Shown: one piece after another, positions 28,255-37,245 of the stretch
How the letters are laid out: every line of letters begins with the position of its first letter
Numbering within the stretch: the first letter of the stretch is position 1
Source of the DNA: an uncultured Endozoicomonas sp.
GTDB taxonomy: Bacteria; Pseudomonadota; Gammaproteobacteria; Pseudomonadales; Endozoicomonadaceae
Direction: 5' to 3'
NCBI GenBank assembly: GCA_900299555.1
Contig: OODV01000234.1
Location: 1-49,484 of the forward strand
Length of the DNA stretch: 49,484 nt
Translations under genes and position numbers: made by a program
The notes under the pieces: model-generated
Database searches by the model: none
What the model was told of the DNA's origin: nothing
Seen by the model: the letters and a program-made list of their open reading frames with translations, nothing else

Positions 28255-29838
28255 ATGATCAGTTTTTTCCATTCCAGAGTATCAATACTGATGCTCTTTT
28301 CTTATTCTATCCAGGCTTCGGCCCTCTATTACTGTGTTGAACGATATTCACCCACTGAAATAAAAAGCGAATCGTGCCCGGGATTGGTCATTCCCGAAGA
28401 TAAAACCCGCAATTTTATGGGGGAAAGCCTGCAGTGTTCTAAAGCACACCATGAATACACTCGACAACAAACACCCCACGATGAAGAAGCATGGCAGGAT
28501 CTAAAGAACATTGACCGAACCAAAGCCGCCGAGTTTTTAAGAGCACTGCCTGAACCTCAGTGGTCAGAAACTCTTAACTACCAGACCAATCTGCACTGGA
28601 GCTGGCAAAACTGCGAACTGGTTACCTCTGAGCTGCACTGTGGATCCATTACCTATTGCGACGACGACTCCTGTACGCATATACCACTGACGTGTTTTGC
28701 TGACATTACCTACTACGAGGAACAGAATTGCGGTCAAGGGCAACTTGATTTCAATGTTAAATATATTCGCAAAGACGACAAATGGTGGAACCCCGGACAC
28801 AAACATTATATTGATATCCTGGCTAATGGTTATGATCTACTGCCTGGTGAGAAAGAAGTCATTACCGTCAGTAATCTGAAAACAAGCTGGTGGAGCAGCA
28901 ACCAGTCAGAAAAACTCAGCCCAACACTCTCTATTGAAGACCCCAGAAATGAGTACAGCTCCGGCATGACGATTAATAATAAGCATGCCGACAGCCTTAC
29001 CTGCCGATTCAATGGCTATGATAATGTCAGCTTTTCTGTCTATACCACTAAAAGAGTCACCTCTGCTTCACCCAATGCGTTCTCGCTGCCAACCGCTTTT
29101 GACAATACAGAATTAGAGCCGCTGATCTGGCAATCAACAGCTGGAAACAATGGGCAAAGGATTGCCCGAGGCCTCCCGCTTTTCATGAGAGTCCAAGACT
29201 ACTCTGCTGCGACCATGAACGAGGTTTCAGAAGATCTATCGACCAGACTGAAAAGCATTATTGTCCGAGTTCAACTTTTTGAACCATCAATATTTGGTGA
29301 AAAGTTAAAATCCACTATTTATATTGATGAGGCAAAAGCCATTCAGCAAACCTTGAATGCTATTTCAAGCGACCAGAAAATCCGACGATCCACACTGTGG
29401 GAGTTCAAGCTGAAAAATGGTGACCACCCCAACAGAAACATTTACAGAAGTTTTGTCCCTTCACTTTTCTATTATCCTGGCAAGGTATTCTTATCAGACG
29501 AAGAGCTTAGCTATGATGATCATCTGGCTCCAGATACCGAATACATTCTGAAATTAACGGTTTACCAGAAAAACCTTCCTTTCTATCTACAGTCGTGCGA
29601 GACAGCCCCTGACGCCTGGGACTGTAAATGGTATTCCCTTTGGGGGCTTTTCAGCTGGAACCGCTATGAAAGGAACTATTTTTCGAAAAAAAGCCTGGAT
29701 GTCAGGTTCAAAACCAATCCCAATGTGGATCACAGAACCTGGCTATCCACCTTCTGGCACTCTGTAGGATGGACACAAGCCTTAGTACCTATAGGTGCTA
29801 CCGTGTTAACGCTCAAATACCTGGGAATCTGGTTTTAA
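28255..29838 (+). CDS. Secreted Cys-rich protein with C-terminal hydrophobic segment, paralogue B
   Basis: 527 residues from ATG 28255, which has AGAAGG 10 nt upstream and starts a proper signal peptide (M-I-S-F-F-H then a hydrophobic core ending I-Q-A-S-A). An upstream in-frame ATG at 28204 would put 17 polar residues in front and bury that signal, so I reject it. The protein aligns with paralogue A over its whole length, with the same Cys pattern, S-P-N-A-F-S-L-P, D-A-W-D-C-K-W-Y and a terminal hydrophobic segment. Synonymous codon differences are frequent even where the residues are identical, so the duplication is old and the residues are under selection. Function unknown. Confidence 0.8.
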   Translation: MISFFHSRVSILMLFSYSIQASALYYCVERYSPTEIKSESCPGLVIPEDKTRNFMGESLQCSKAHHEYTRQQTPHDEEAWQDLKNIDRTKAAEFLRALPEPQWSETLNYQTNLHWSWQNCELVTSELHCGSITYCDDDSCTHIPLTCFADITYYEEQNCGQGQLDFNVKYIRKDDKWWNPGHKHYIDILANGYDLLPGEKEVITVSNLKTSWWSSNQSEKLSPTLSIEDPRNEYSSGMTINNKHADSLTCRFNGYDNVSFSVYTTKRVTSASPNAFSLPTAFDNTELEPLIWQSTAGNNGQRIARGLPLFMRVQDYSAATMNEVSEDLSTRLKSIIVRVQLFEPSIFGEKLKSTIYIDEAKAIQQTLNAISSDQKIRRSTLWEFKLKNGDHPNRNIYRSFVPSLFYYPGKVFLSDEELSYDDHLAPDTEYILKLTVYQKNLPFYLQSCETAPDAWDCKWYSLWGLFSWNRYERNYFSKKSLDVRFKTNPNVDHRTWLSTFWHSVGWTQALVPIGATVLTLKYLGIWF

Positions 29839-30209
29839 AAGCATGGCTTATGAGTGCTTTTCCAAAAGGATAACCGGCCATTTTCAAGCCCCTTTTAAAG
29901 AACGCCTGCCCAAAATAAGTATTTTTACCAGCATCTTAAGACATAAAAAAACAATCATCCAACGCTTATTAAATTCAACAAAATAATATCTGGAATTACA
30001 GGAAAAAATCAAAATAAACACCTGCCATACAATGAGTTAAGTACCAGTTTCAACTTTTTATTTATATTCAACTTATGTACCATCGTTCATTATTTTCTCA
30101 ACATACTTGAGAAAAAAGCTTTATGTCGGGGCTTTTGCCTGACCACCAAGTAGCCTGAAAACTCGGACTTCTTTAACACGATCCATAGTCTGATGGCTGA
30201 AATTCATGA
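29839..30209. other. Intergenic region before the AbgT gene
   Basis: AT-rich. Only a weak hairpin (AAAAGC near 30114, GCTTTT near 30139) was noticed; no gene is supported. Confidence 0.4.
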
Positions 30210-30227
30210 TGTGCGAAAATAAGCACA
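30210..30227. promoter_or_regulatory. Candidate operator upstream of the AbgT gene
   Basis: TGTGC, 8-nt spacer, GCACA, 34 nt before the ATG. Symmetric and placed where a repressor would act; not matched to a known regulator. Confidence 0.3.
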
Positions 30228-30261
30228 CTTATAAAAATTGACACAACTGTTGGAGTGGAAT

Positions 30262-31866
30262 ATGTCGTACCACGAAGTACTCCCAACAGGTGATGCCAAA
30301 AATAATAATAAGCGCAGCACCTTTAATCGTTTTCTCAGCACTGTGGAGTGGTTAGGCAACCTGCTGCCTCATCCGGTGACGCTATTCGCGCTCTTTGCGT
30401 TTGCCATTGTCGTCCTAAGCGGCCTCGCTTCCTGGTTTGGCCTCAGTGTTATGGACCCCCGCCCTATTGGTGCTCCCGGAAGAGCTGCCGACGGTACCAT
30501 CGAGGTTGTTAACCTCCTGAATGGTGATGGTCTCAGAATGATTGTCACCAGCCTGGTGTCCAACTTTACCGGCTTTGCACCACTGGGTACCGTACTGGTG
30601 GCCATTCTTGGAGTTGGCATTGCCGAACACTCCGGCCTGCTTAGTGCCGCTGTTCGCTCCCTGGTCATGAAAGCCTCCAAAAACACGGTGACTCTTATCG
30701 TTGTTTTTGCTGGCGTTATCTCCAATACCGCCTCAGAGCTGGGCTATGTTGTTCTGATACCATTGGCCGCCATGATATTCCACTCGCTGGGCAGACACCC
30801 TATTGCTGGGTTAGCCGCAGCTTTTGCCGGTGTATCGGGTGGCTACAGCGCAAACCTGTTGCTCGGCACCGTTGACCCGCTACTGGCCGGGATCACCCAG
30901 ACAGCAGCCAGAATTATCGACCCAACCTATGTTGTTGGCCCTGAAGTTAACTGGTATTTCATGGTGCTTAGCACCTTTATGATTGCCGGCGTTGGCAGCT
31001 GGGTAACGATCCGTTTTGTTGAGCCCAACCTTGGCCCATACAACCCGAAAGAAGCCAGCATCAACCTGGCCGAGGAGAAGCTGGATCAGATCACCTCTGA
31101 CGAAAAGCGGGGCCTGAAAATGGCAGGACTGTCTGTTCTGGCGGTTTCTACCCTTATGGCGCTGACCATTGTTCCAGAATGGGGTGTATTGAGAAACCCG
31201 GATACAGGACTGGTTGCAGGATCGCCTTTCCTCAAAGGCATCGTTGCCATGATTCTGGTATTTTTTGCGGTACCCGGCATCATTTATGGCAAAGTAGTTG
31301 GCACTATCAAGAATGACCGTGATGTCATTGACTGCATGGCCAAAAGTATGGGCACCATGGGTATGTATATTGTCCTGGTGTTCTTTGCCGCTCAGTTTGT
31401 CGCTTTCTTTAAAATGACAAACTTCGGAACGATCTTCGCCGTACTTGGCGCAGAATTCCTGCAAAACATCGGACTGACAGGCCCTCTGCTCTTCCTCGTT
31501 TTCATTCTGATGTGCGGCTTTGTCAATTTAATGATTGGCAGTGCTTCAGCACAGTGGGCTGTTACAGCACCTATTTTTGTTCCCATGCTTATGCTGGTCG
31601 GCTATGCCCCTGAAGTGATTCAGGCGGCATACCGGATTGGCGACTCAGTCACCAATATCATTACTCCCATGATGAGCTATTTTGGCCTGATTGTTTCGTT
31701 CGCGACTCGCTATAAGAAAGACCTGGGGATCGGCACATTGATTTCCACTATGCTGCCTTACTCTATTTTCTTCCTGATTGGCTGGACAGTGCTGTTCTTT
31801 ATCTGGGTATTTGTGCTGAATATGCCAGTAGGTCCCGGTGCTGCTACATACTACACAGCTGGCTAA
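30262..31866 (+). CDS. AbgT-family transporter
   Basis: 534 residues with about 12 membrane segments. The family includes E. coli AbgT (p-aminobenzoyl-glutamate import) and MtrF/YdaH-type proteins that export sulphonamides. Marks are P-H-P-V-T-L-F near residue 33, G-V-G-I-A-E-H-S-G-L near 116, the S-N-T-A-S-E-L-G-Y-V segment near 153 and G-G-Y-S-A-N-L near 192. The ATG at 30262 has GGAG six bases upstream; the upstream TTG (30238) is rejected. No folate-related neighbour exists here, so the substrate is open. Confidence 0.9.
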   Translation: MSYHEVLPTGDAKNNNKRSTFNRFLSTVEWLGNLLPHPVTLFALFAFAIVVLSGLASWFGLSVMDPRPIGAPGRAADGTIEVVNLLNGDGLRMIVTSLVSNFTGFAPLGTVLVAILGVGIAEHSGLLSAAVRSLVMKASKNTVTLIVVFAGVISNTASELGYVVLIPLAAMIFHSLGRHPIAGLAAAFAGVSGGYSANLLLGTVDPLLAGITQTAARIIDPTYVVGPEVNWYFMVLSTFMIAGVGSWVTIRFVEPNLGPYNPKEASINLAEEKLDQITSDEKRGLKMAGLSVLAVSTLMALTIVPEWGVLRNPDTGLVAGSPFLKGIVAMILVFFAVPGIIYGKVVGTIKNDRDVIDCMAKSMGTMGMYIVLVFFAAQFVAFFKMTNFGTIFAVLGAEFLQNIGLTGPLLFLVFILMCGFVNLMIGSASAQWAVTAPIFVPMLMLVGYAPEVIQAAYRIGDSVTNIITPMMSYFGLIVSFATRYKKDLGIGTLISTMLPYSIFFLIGWTVLFFIWVFVLNMPVGPGAATYYTAG

Positions 31867-31875
31867 CCCTGTGGA

Positions 31876-31895
31876 GCCCCTTCTCAAGAAGGGGC
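31876..31895 (+). terminator. Hairpin after the AbgT gene
   Basis: GCCCCTTCT, loop CA, AGAAGGGGC; 9-bp perfect stem (practical loop slightly larger) 10 bases after the stop codon. Confidence 0.6.
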
Positions 31896-31916
31896 ACTTA
31901 AGCTTATATAATATTG

Positions 31917-31945
31917 TTGATACTTCGCTCAGGGATTCTGATAAG
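31917..31945 (+). promoter_or_regulatory. Candidate sigma-70 promoter of map
   Basis: TTGATA (31917-31922), 17-nt spacer, GATAAG (31940-31945), about 53 nt before the map ATG. Confidence 0.45.
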
Positions 31946-31998
31946 ATAATAAACATTATCATTTGACTTTCGCATCTTTTAAGCGGCTTAACCAGACA

Positions 31999-32793
31999 AT
32001 GAATGTAACCATTAAAACCCCTGAAGACATTGAAAAGATGCGCATCGCTGGCCGTCTGGCCGCTGAAGTGCTGGAAATGATCGAACCTTATGTGGAGCCT
32101 GGCGTTTCAACAGGAGAGTTGGATCGCATCTGCCATGACTATATTGTTAATGTTCAGAAAGCAATCCCAGCCCCTCTGAACTATGGTGCTACACCAGGGC
32201 GCCCTGGCTTTCCAAAATCCACCTGTATTTCCATTAATCAGGTAGTTTGTCATGGCATTCCAAGTGATAAGAAATTTCTGAAAAGCGGCGATGTTGTCAA
32301 CATCGATATCACGGTTATAAAAGACGGCTATCACGGCGACACCAGCAAAATGTTTCTGGTGGGTGAGGTTCAGGCATTTAATCAAAGGCTGGTTCAGGTT
32401 ACCCAGGAATGCCTTTATATGGGCATTGAACAAGTTAAACCCGGTAATCGTTTAAGCGATATTGGTCGTGTCATTGCCAGACATGCCCATGCCAACCACT
32501 TCACCGTGGTTGAAGAGTACTGCGGTCATGGTATTGGCCGGGTTTTCCATGAAGACCCTCAGGTCATTCACTATGAAGGTTACAACAATAGAAATGACTG
32601 CGTTCTGAAAGAAGGTATGACCTTCACCATTGAACCAATGATCAACGCTGGCAAAAAAGGAACAAAGTTACTGGGTGACGCATGGACAGCGGTAACCAGA
32701 GACCGCAGACCCTCAGCGCAATGGGAACATACCATTGCGGTGACTGCTACGGGTTATGAAGTATTAACCAAACGAACTGAAGAAAACTTCTAA
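31999..32793 (+). CDS. map: Methionine aminopeptidase, type I
   Basis: 264 residues from ATG 31999, the same length as the E. coli enzyme. It removes the initiator Met from new proteins. The two-metal site is visible: H79 in C-H-G-I-P, D97 in N-I-D-I-T, D108 in H-G-D-T-S, H171 in G-H-G-I-G, E204 in F-T-I-E-P-M, E235 in W-E-H-T. The frame opens 12 codons earlier at a TTG, which I reject because the family begins at I-K-T-P-E-D-I-E. Usually next to rpsB; here separated from it. Confidence 0.96.
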   Translation: MNVTIKTPEDIEKMRIAGRLAAEVLEMIEPYVEPGVSTGELDRICHDYIVNVQKAIPAPLNYGATPGRPGFPKSTCISINQVVCHGIPSDKKFLKSGDVVNIDITVIKDGYHGDTSKMFLVGEVQAFNQRLVQVTQECLYMGIEQVKPGNRLSDIGRVIARHAHANHFTVVEEYCGHGIGRVFHEDPQVIHYEGYNNRNDCVLKEGMTFTIEPMINAGKKGTKLLGDAWTAVTRDRRPSAQWEHTIAVTATGYEVLTKRTEENF

Positions 32794-32820
32794 AAAAGGC
32801 CACCAGCTCCAAAACTAAGT

Positions 32821-32849
32821 ACCTTGAAGGTATTGATTGCCTTCAAGGT
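32821..32849. terminator. Bidirectional terminator between map and the dgoK-like gene
   Basis: ACCTTGAAGG, loop of 9, CCTTCAAGGT; 10-bp perfect stem between two convergent genes, suited to ending both. Confidence 0.65.
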
Positions 32850-32868
32850 GTTTGAGTAACCTCTACCG

Positions 32869-33789
32869 TCAGCTTTCCACCCCCAAAGATTCAAGGATTA
32901 ACTGCGCGCCAGACAGATAAGCTCGATCAGAGTCAACCAACGTGGTTTTAATGGAAAGTTCATCAAATGCCAACTGGTAAAGCTCCATCAACTGCCCGCT
33001 TCCAACAACGACAATATCGTCCAGCCCCATAGACTTCAGGTCTCGGAACTCGTGGCCAATCAACAGCCCTGATAAATAACTGCTGACATGTTCTGCCTCA
33101 ATTTGACTGACCAGCCGCCGGGTACTCGAACTGAATAAGACTTTTGACAAACAGCCCGACTTCAAGGCGGTTCTGACGCCGGTCATAAAATCAATGGAAG
33201 ACGTTTTCTGTTCAATGCCTGAGTGCCGGGATAAAGATGAATATTGATCCAGCAGCCTGAAGAGCTCACCGGTAATATATGTGGACAGAAGGCTGACGCC
33301 CCCTCCTGCCACCCTGACCAGCTTCGAGTGTTCTCCTGGTCTCAGAATCCACCCATCTGACAGCGCCTGCTCCTTGATGGCACCAATAATGGATACCTCC
33401 TCCCCTCTTAAAACCTCGGGATAATCTTCCCCCGTGTGCAAAATACCCGGCACTATAAATACATTTTTCAACTGGTTGGTGGGAACCATGACTACCCCCA
33501 CCTGAATCTCAACACTGGAACAAGGGGTATGAATATAAGGCGCTTCTACCCAACCTTCTCTAGCTCCCACCAGGCCTGAGAGAATGATTGGAAACTCACC
33601 ATGAGCAGACAACCAAGAGTCAATCAACTGCTTTAATGTGGCCTCAAATGCCTGATCCTCAACCTGTAGCACCCCCTGCTCACCAGCCTTAGTATCTACC
33701 AGGTTTCCTTTTTTAATCAGAAAAGCCTTGTAACTATCGGCTCCCCAGTCAACTGCAACCCATATTTGACCAGAAGAAAATATACTCAT
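32869..33789 (-). CDS. dgoK: 2-dehydro-3-deoxygalactonokinase-like sugar kinase
   Basis: 306 residues. DgoK phosphorylates 2-keto-3-deoxygalactonate for D-galactonate use. The start A-V-D-W-G-A-D-S-Y-K is the phosphate-binding loop, followed by the family segments G-A-R-E-G-W-V-E-A-P-Y near 77, V-P-G-I near 113 and L-R-G-E-E near 128. The DgoA aldolase and other galactonate genes normally beside it are not in the window, so its substrate here is less sure. It lies on the opposite strand between map and glnD, which are often adjacent, so it is probably an insertion. Confidence 0.8.
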   Translation of the reverse strand: MSIFSSGQIWVAVDWGADSYKAFLIKKGNLVDTKAGEQGVLQVEDQAFEATLKQLIDSWLSAHGEFPIILSGLVGAREGWVEAPYIHTPCSSVEIQVGVVMVPTNQLKNVFIVPGILHTGEDYPEVLRGEEVSIIGAIKEQALSDGWILRPGEHSKLVRVAGGGVSLLSTYITGELFRLLDQYSSLSRHSGIEQKTSSIDFMTGVRTALKSGCLSKVLFSSSTRRLVSQIEAEHVSSYLSGLLIGHEFRDLKSMGLDDIVVVGSGQLMELYQLAFDELSIKTTLVDSDRAYLSGAQLILESLGVES

Positions 33790-34062
33790 AGTGACGTATT
33801 ACTCATGCAGATAATGCAATGAAAATAAAACAGGAGACAGACACATTCGGTTTATATTTAAGCGTTACAAGCCATTATAGTACTGATTTTTTCCACCAAT
33901 CCCCTTAAGATACTCATAAGTAGCTGAGCAAAAAAATTAGAAATACTCAATTCCATTTGCATAGCTACTGAATCAGGTTCAATAAATTCTCCCGATCAGG
34001 CCTTGAATCAACCAGTCCATTTTATGAGTCAGAAACAGCCCTGAGCCAACAATAAAAGACAG

Positions 34063-36783
34063 ATGCCTATAATGAGTAATCCTTTCCAGAAGATTCCAGT
34101 CCACGTTAAGGACAGTCTTTTTAACAAAAGCCAGTTCCGTGCAGACCTGACCATTTCTAAAACGCCAATCCCTGCCTATAAGAAGTGCCTTAAAGAAGCC
34201 ACCGCTAAAATGGATCAATGGTTCATGGATGGAATGGATATTGAACAGCTGGTATTTGCCAGAGCCTGGCTTATTGATCAGGTGTTATGTCTGTCATGGG
34301 AACATCTGGACTGGACCAGAGGCTGTCCTGTTGCCTTGCTGGCCGTTGGCGGCTATGGAAGGGGGGAGCTTCACCCCGGTTCCGATATTGATATCCTGAT
34401 TCTTCTTGAAGAAGACCATTATAAAGAACACCAGGATGCCATTGAGCATTTTTTGACGTTACTCTGGGATATAGGCCTGAAAGTCGGATCCAGTGTACGA
34501 TCTCTTGCCGAGTGCGCTCATCAGGCAGCTAATGATCTGACTATCATTACAAACCTGATGGAATCCAGAATTATATCAGGCCCAGCCGTACTTCATGAGC
34601 GTTTGCTGGATATCACGGACACTGACCATATGTGGCCAAGCCAGCGATACCTTCAGGCAAAATTTGAAGAGCAACGTAAGCGACACCGGAAATACAATGA
34701 TACCGAGTATGATCTGGAACCCAATATAAAAGGTTCTCCCGGTGGACTCCGGGATCTTCATATGCTGGGCTGGGTCGCTCGACGACACTATGGAACCCAT
34801 GATTCCGCAGAACTTCTGGAACTTGGCTTTCTGAGTAATGTTGAACACCAACAGCTACTGCGATGCAGGGCATTTCTGTGGAAAACTCGCTGGGCTCTGC
34901 ACTCACAGACCGGACGCAGTGAAGACAGACTACTATTCGACCATCAACGGACACTGGCCAGTCAGTTCGGCTATCATGACCATACTGGCGCACTGGCCGT
35001 TGAGCAGTTTATGCAGAGCTATTTTCGAACGGTCATGATTGTCAGCCAGTTAAAGGACCTGCTGCTTCAACATTTTGATGATGATATTCTCAGTGCCGGT
35101 GAATCTCAGGAAGTTCGCCCTATTAACGAACGGTTTCAAGTTTGTAATAATTATATTGAAACCGTTCACGATAAAGTGTTCGCCGAATACCCGCCCGCAA
35201 TACTGGAAATGTTTGTCCTTATAACCCGAGACCAGACGATCCAGGGACCGACAGCGGAAACCATAAGATTACTCAGAGACTATCGACACTTAGTGGATAG
35301 CACCTTTCGCAAAGACCCTCGATGCACGCGGCTTTTTCTGGAGTTAATGAGAGCGCCGTTTACACTCACCGCCTCGCTTAGAAGAATGGCCCGTTATGGC
35401 ATTCTGGGGCGGTATCTACCAGAGTTTGGGCAAATCATTGGCCAGATGCAGTATGACCTGTTTCATACATTAACTGTCGATGCCCACACTCTGCTACTGA
35501 TCAAATACCTGCGCGGCTTTTCCTACGAAAAGAGTCGCCAGCAGTTCCCCATTGCTTCAAAAATTATTCATAAAATCCCAAAACCCGAACTCCTTTATCT
35601 GGCAGGTCTGTACCACGACATTGGTAAAGGTCGCGGTGGAGATCATTCTCAATTAGGCGCAGTGGATGCAAAACAATTCTGTCGAGTGCATGGATTAAAC
35701 AAAGAAGATACTTCATTGATTGTGTGGCTGGTTCAGGAGCACCTGACGATGTCAGTCACTGCTCAGAAAAAAGACCTGTCCGACCCTATCGTCATCCAGG
35801 ACTTTGCCCGTCGTGTTGGCACAAGAGAAAGGCTGAAATACCTCTATTTACTGACGGTAGCGGACATCAATGCGACGAACCCCGGGCTATGGAATGGTTG
35901 GAGGGCTTCCCTGCTCCAACAACTATTTTCACAGACTCAACAGCTATTGAAGCGGGGTATTGATAACCTTCCTGAACTCAATGAGCAAATTGCCAACACC
36001 CAACAGAAGGCTTTGCTATTACTTAAGGAGGAGGGTTTTGAAGAAGCTTGGATACTGAAGCTATGGGAACAGTTCAATGATGAGTACTTTCTTCGACACC
36101 AGAGTGATGAAATCAGCTGGCAGACGGAAGGAATCCTGAACCATCGGCCCGGCAAGCCTTTGATACTGATCCCGGAAATCAAAGATGGCTATGAACATCA
36201 AGGTTCCAAGGTATTTGTCTATACCCATGACCAGTCCAATCTGTTTGCAGCGACGGTTGCGGCCTTCCATCAACTGGGGCTGGCTATTCAGGATGCCCGA
36301 ATTATTACGTCTAATAATAACTTCAGTCTGGATACCTACACCGTGCTTGAAAAAGACGGATCGGCTATTGGCCCCAACCCGGAGCGGATTCTTGATATAC
36401 AGGTTCACTTACGGAATACACTGGCGGCACCTGATAAATTCCCAGAACTCATTCGCCGAAGAACACCCCGACGGCTTCGCTACTTCAACCGCGAACCGGT
36501 TGTCCTGATCAGTAACCAGGTCGAACCCAGACAAACCATTCTGGATATAACGGCTACAGACCGTCCCGGCTTGCTGGCCCTGATAGGAAAAAGCTTTGCC
36601 AAGCTTCAATTAAAGGTCCATGGTGCTAAAATTGCTACGTTTGGTGAAAAGGTTGAAGACAGTTTTATTATTGCTGACAGTAATGGCAACACCATTCGTG
36701 ACGCACAAAGCTGCAAGAAAATCTGTGATACTTTGAGCAGGGTTTTACGAGAAGCATCCAGCCTTGACGCCATAACACCCTGA
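34063..36783 (+). CDS. glnD: PII uridylyltransferase / uridylyl-removing enzyme
   Basis: 906 residues, normal size. GlnD is the glutamine sensor that adds and removes UMP on PII proteins, controlling nitrogen assimilation. Domains in order: nucleotidyltransferase (V-G-G-Y-G-R-G-E-L-H-P-G-S-D-I-D at 95-110), the GlnD linker (G-S-P-G-G-L-R-D-L near 228), HD hydrolase (Y-H-D-I-G-K-G near 517), and two C-terminal ACT domains (about 708-790 and 818-900) that bind glutamine. Either ATG 34063 or 34072 could be the start; neither has a strong ribosome binding site. map is just upstream, interrupted by the dgoK-like gene. Confidence 0.96.
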   Translation: MPIMSNPFQKIPVHVKDSLFNKSQFRADLTISKTPIPAYKKCLKEATAKMDQWFMDGMDIEQLVFARAWLIDQVLCLSWEHLDWTRGCPVALLAVGGYGRGELHPGSDIDILILLEEDHYKEHQDAIEHFLTLLWDIGLKVGSSVRSLAECAHQAANDLTIITNLMESRIISGPAVLHERLLDITDTDHMWPSQRYLQAKFEEQRKRHRKYNDTEYDLEPNIKGSPGGLRDLHMLGWVARRHYGTHDSAELLELGFLSNVEHQQLLRCRAFLWKTRWALHSQTGRSEDRLLFDHQRTLASQFGYHDHTGALAVEQFMQSYFRTVMIVSQLKDLLLQHFDDDILSAGESQEVRPINERFQVCNNYIETVHDKVFAEYPPAILEMFVLITRDQTIQGPTAETIRLLRDYRHLVDSTFRKDPRCTRLFLELMRAPFTLTASLRRMARYGILGRYLPEFGQIIGQMQYDLFHTLTVDAHTLLLIKYLRGFSYEKSRQQFPIASKIIHKIPKPELLYLAGLYHDIGKGRGGDHSQLGAVDAKQFCRVHGLNKEDTSLIVWLVQEHLTMSVTAQKKDLSDPIVIQDFARRVGTRERLKYLYLLTVADINATNPGLWNGWRASLLQQLFSQTQQLLKRGIDNLPELNEQIANTQQKALLLLKEEGFEEAWILKLWEQFNDEYFLRHQSDEISWQTEGILNHRPGKPLILIPEIKDGYEHQGSKVFVYTHDQSNLFAATVAAFHQLGLAIQDARIITSNNNFSLDTYTVLEKDGSAIGPNPERILDIQVHLRNTLAAPDKFPELIRRRTPRRLRYFNREPVVLISNQVEPRQTILDITATDRPGLLALIGKSFAKLQLKVHGAKIATFGEKVEDSFIIADSNGNTIRDAQSCKKICDTLSRVLREASSLDAITP

Positions 36784-36803
36784 CTGTTCAAATTACAGCC
36801 CTG

Positions 36804-36835
36804 GGTTCTGTTGACATAAGGTTGTCAACAGAACC
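36804..36835 (+). terminator. Strong hairpin downstream of glnD
   Basis: GGTTCTGTTGACA, loop TAAGGT, TGTCAACAGAACC; 13-bp perfect stem 20 bases after the stop. A second hairpin follows at 36845-36867 (AGTACCAGA, TAATT, TCTGGTACT). Together they should end glnD transcription, although neither has a T run. Confidence 0.6.
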
Positions 36836-36975
36836 TAAGATTAAAGTACCAGATAATTTCTGGTACTCATAAACCACACCGTTTCTGGTGAACAGTCAGA
36901 TACACATTCCTTCTATCCAATTAGAAGTCAATTATCGTACAATTCAGCAGCAATTTATTTCCGAATCATCAGTAC

Positions 36976-37120
36976 TATACCCAAAGGATTCCAAGTTGCT
37001 ACGTGGCGACAAGTAAGCGAAGCCTCGTAAGCCTACATACTAGTAGGTGATTGAGCCGAGCTGGCGTTCCAGTGAGCGAGTGCAACCAACAAAGTAGCCA
37101 TTTGCAAGGCAATGGGTATA
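36976..37120. repeat. ERIC-like intergenic palindromic repeat, 145 bp
   Basis: Starts TATACCCA and ends TGGGTATA, a perfect 8-bp inverted end. The interior follows the order of enterobacterial ERIC/IRU elements: CAAGTTGC, GGCGACAAGTAAGCGAA, a central CCTACATACTAGTAGG palindrome, GTGATTGAGC, then CCAACAAAGTAGCC. It lies between glnD and corA and has no coding capacity. Similarity to ERIC is from memory of the consensus. Confidence 0.65.
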
Positions 37121-37245
37121 TGGCAATCTACCCACAACTCTGTGTCATCGGGTAGTTAGCGTTTTGTGGCCTGAATGATCCGGCAATCCAGTAACTGGTA
37201 CTCAGTACCCCTCTCAAAGCTGTTTACCAATAAAAGGCAGTAACC

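Noticed and set aside
30880-31464. 194-codon minus-strand ORF opposite the AbgT gene
   Set aside because: Antisense to a membrane protein; charged His-rich sequence is typical of such shadows.
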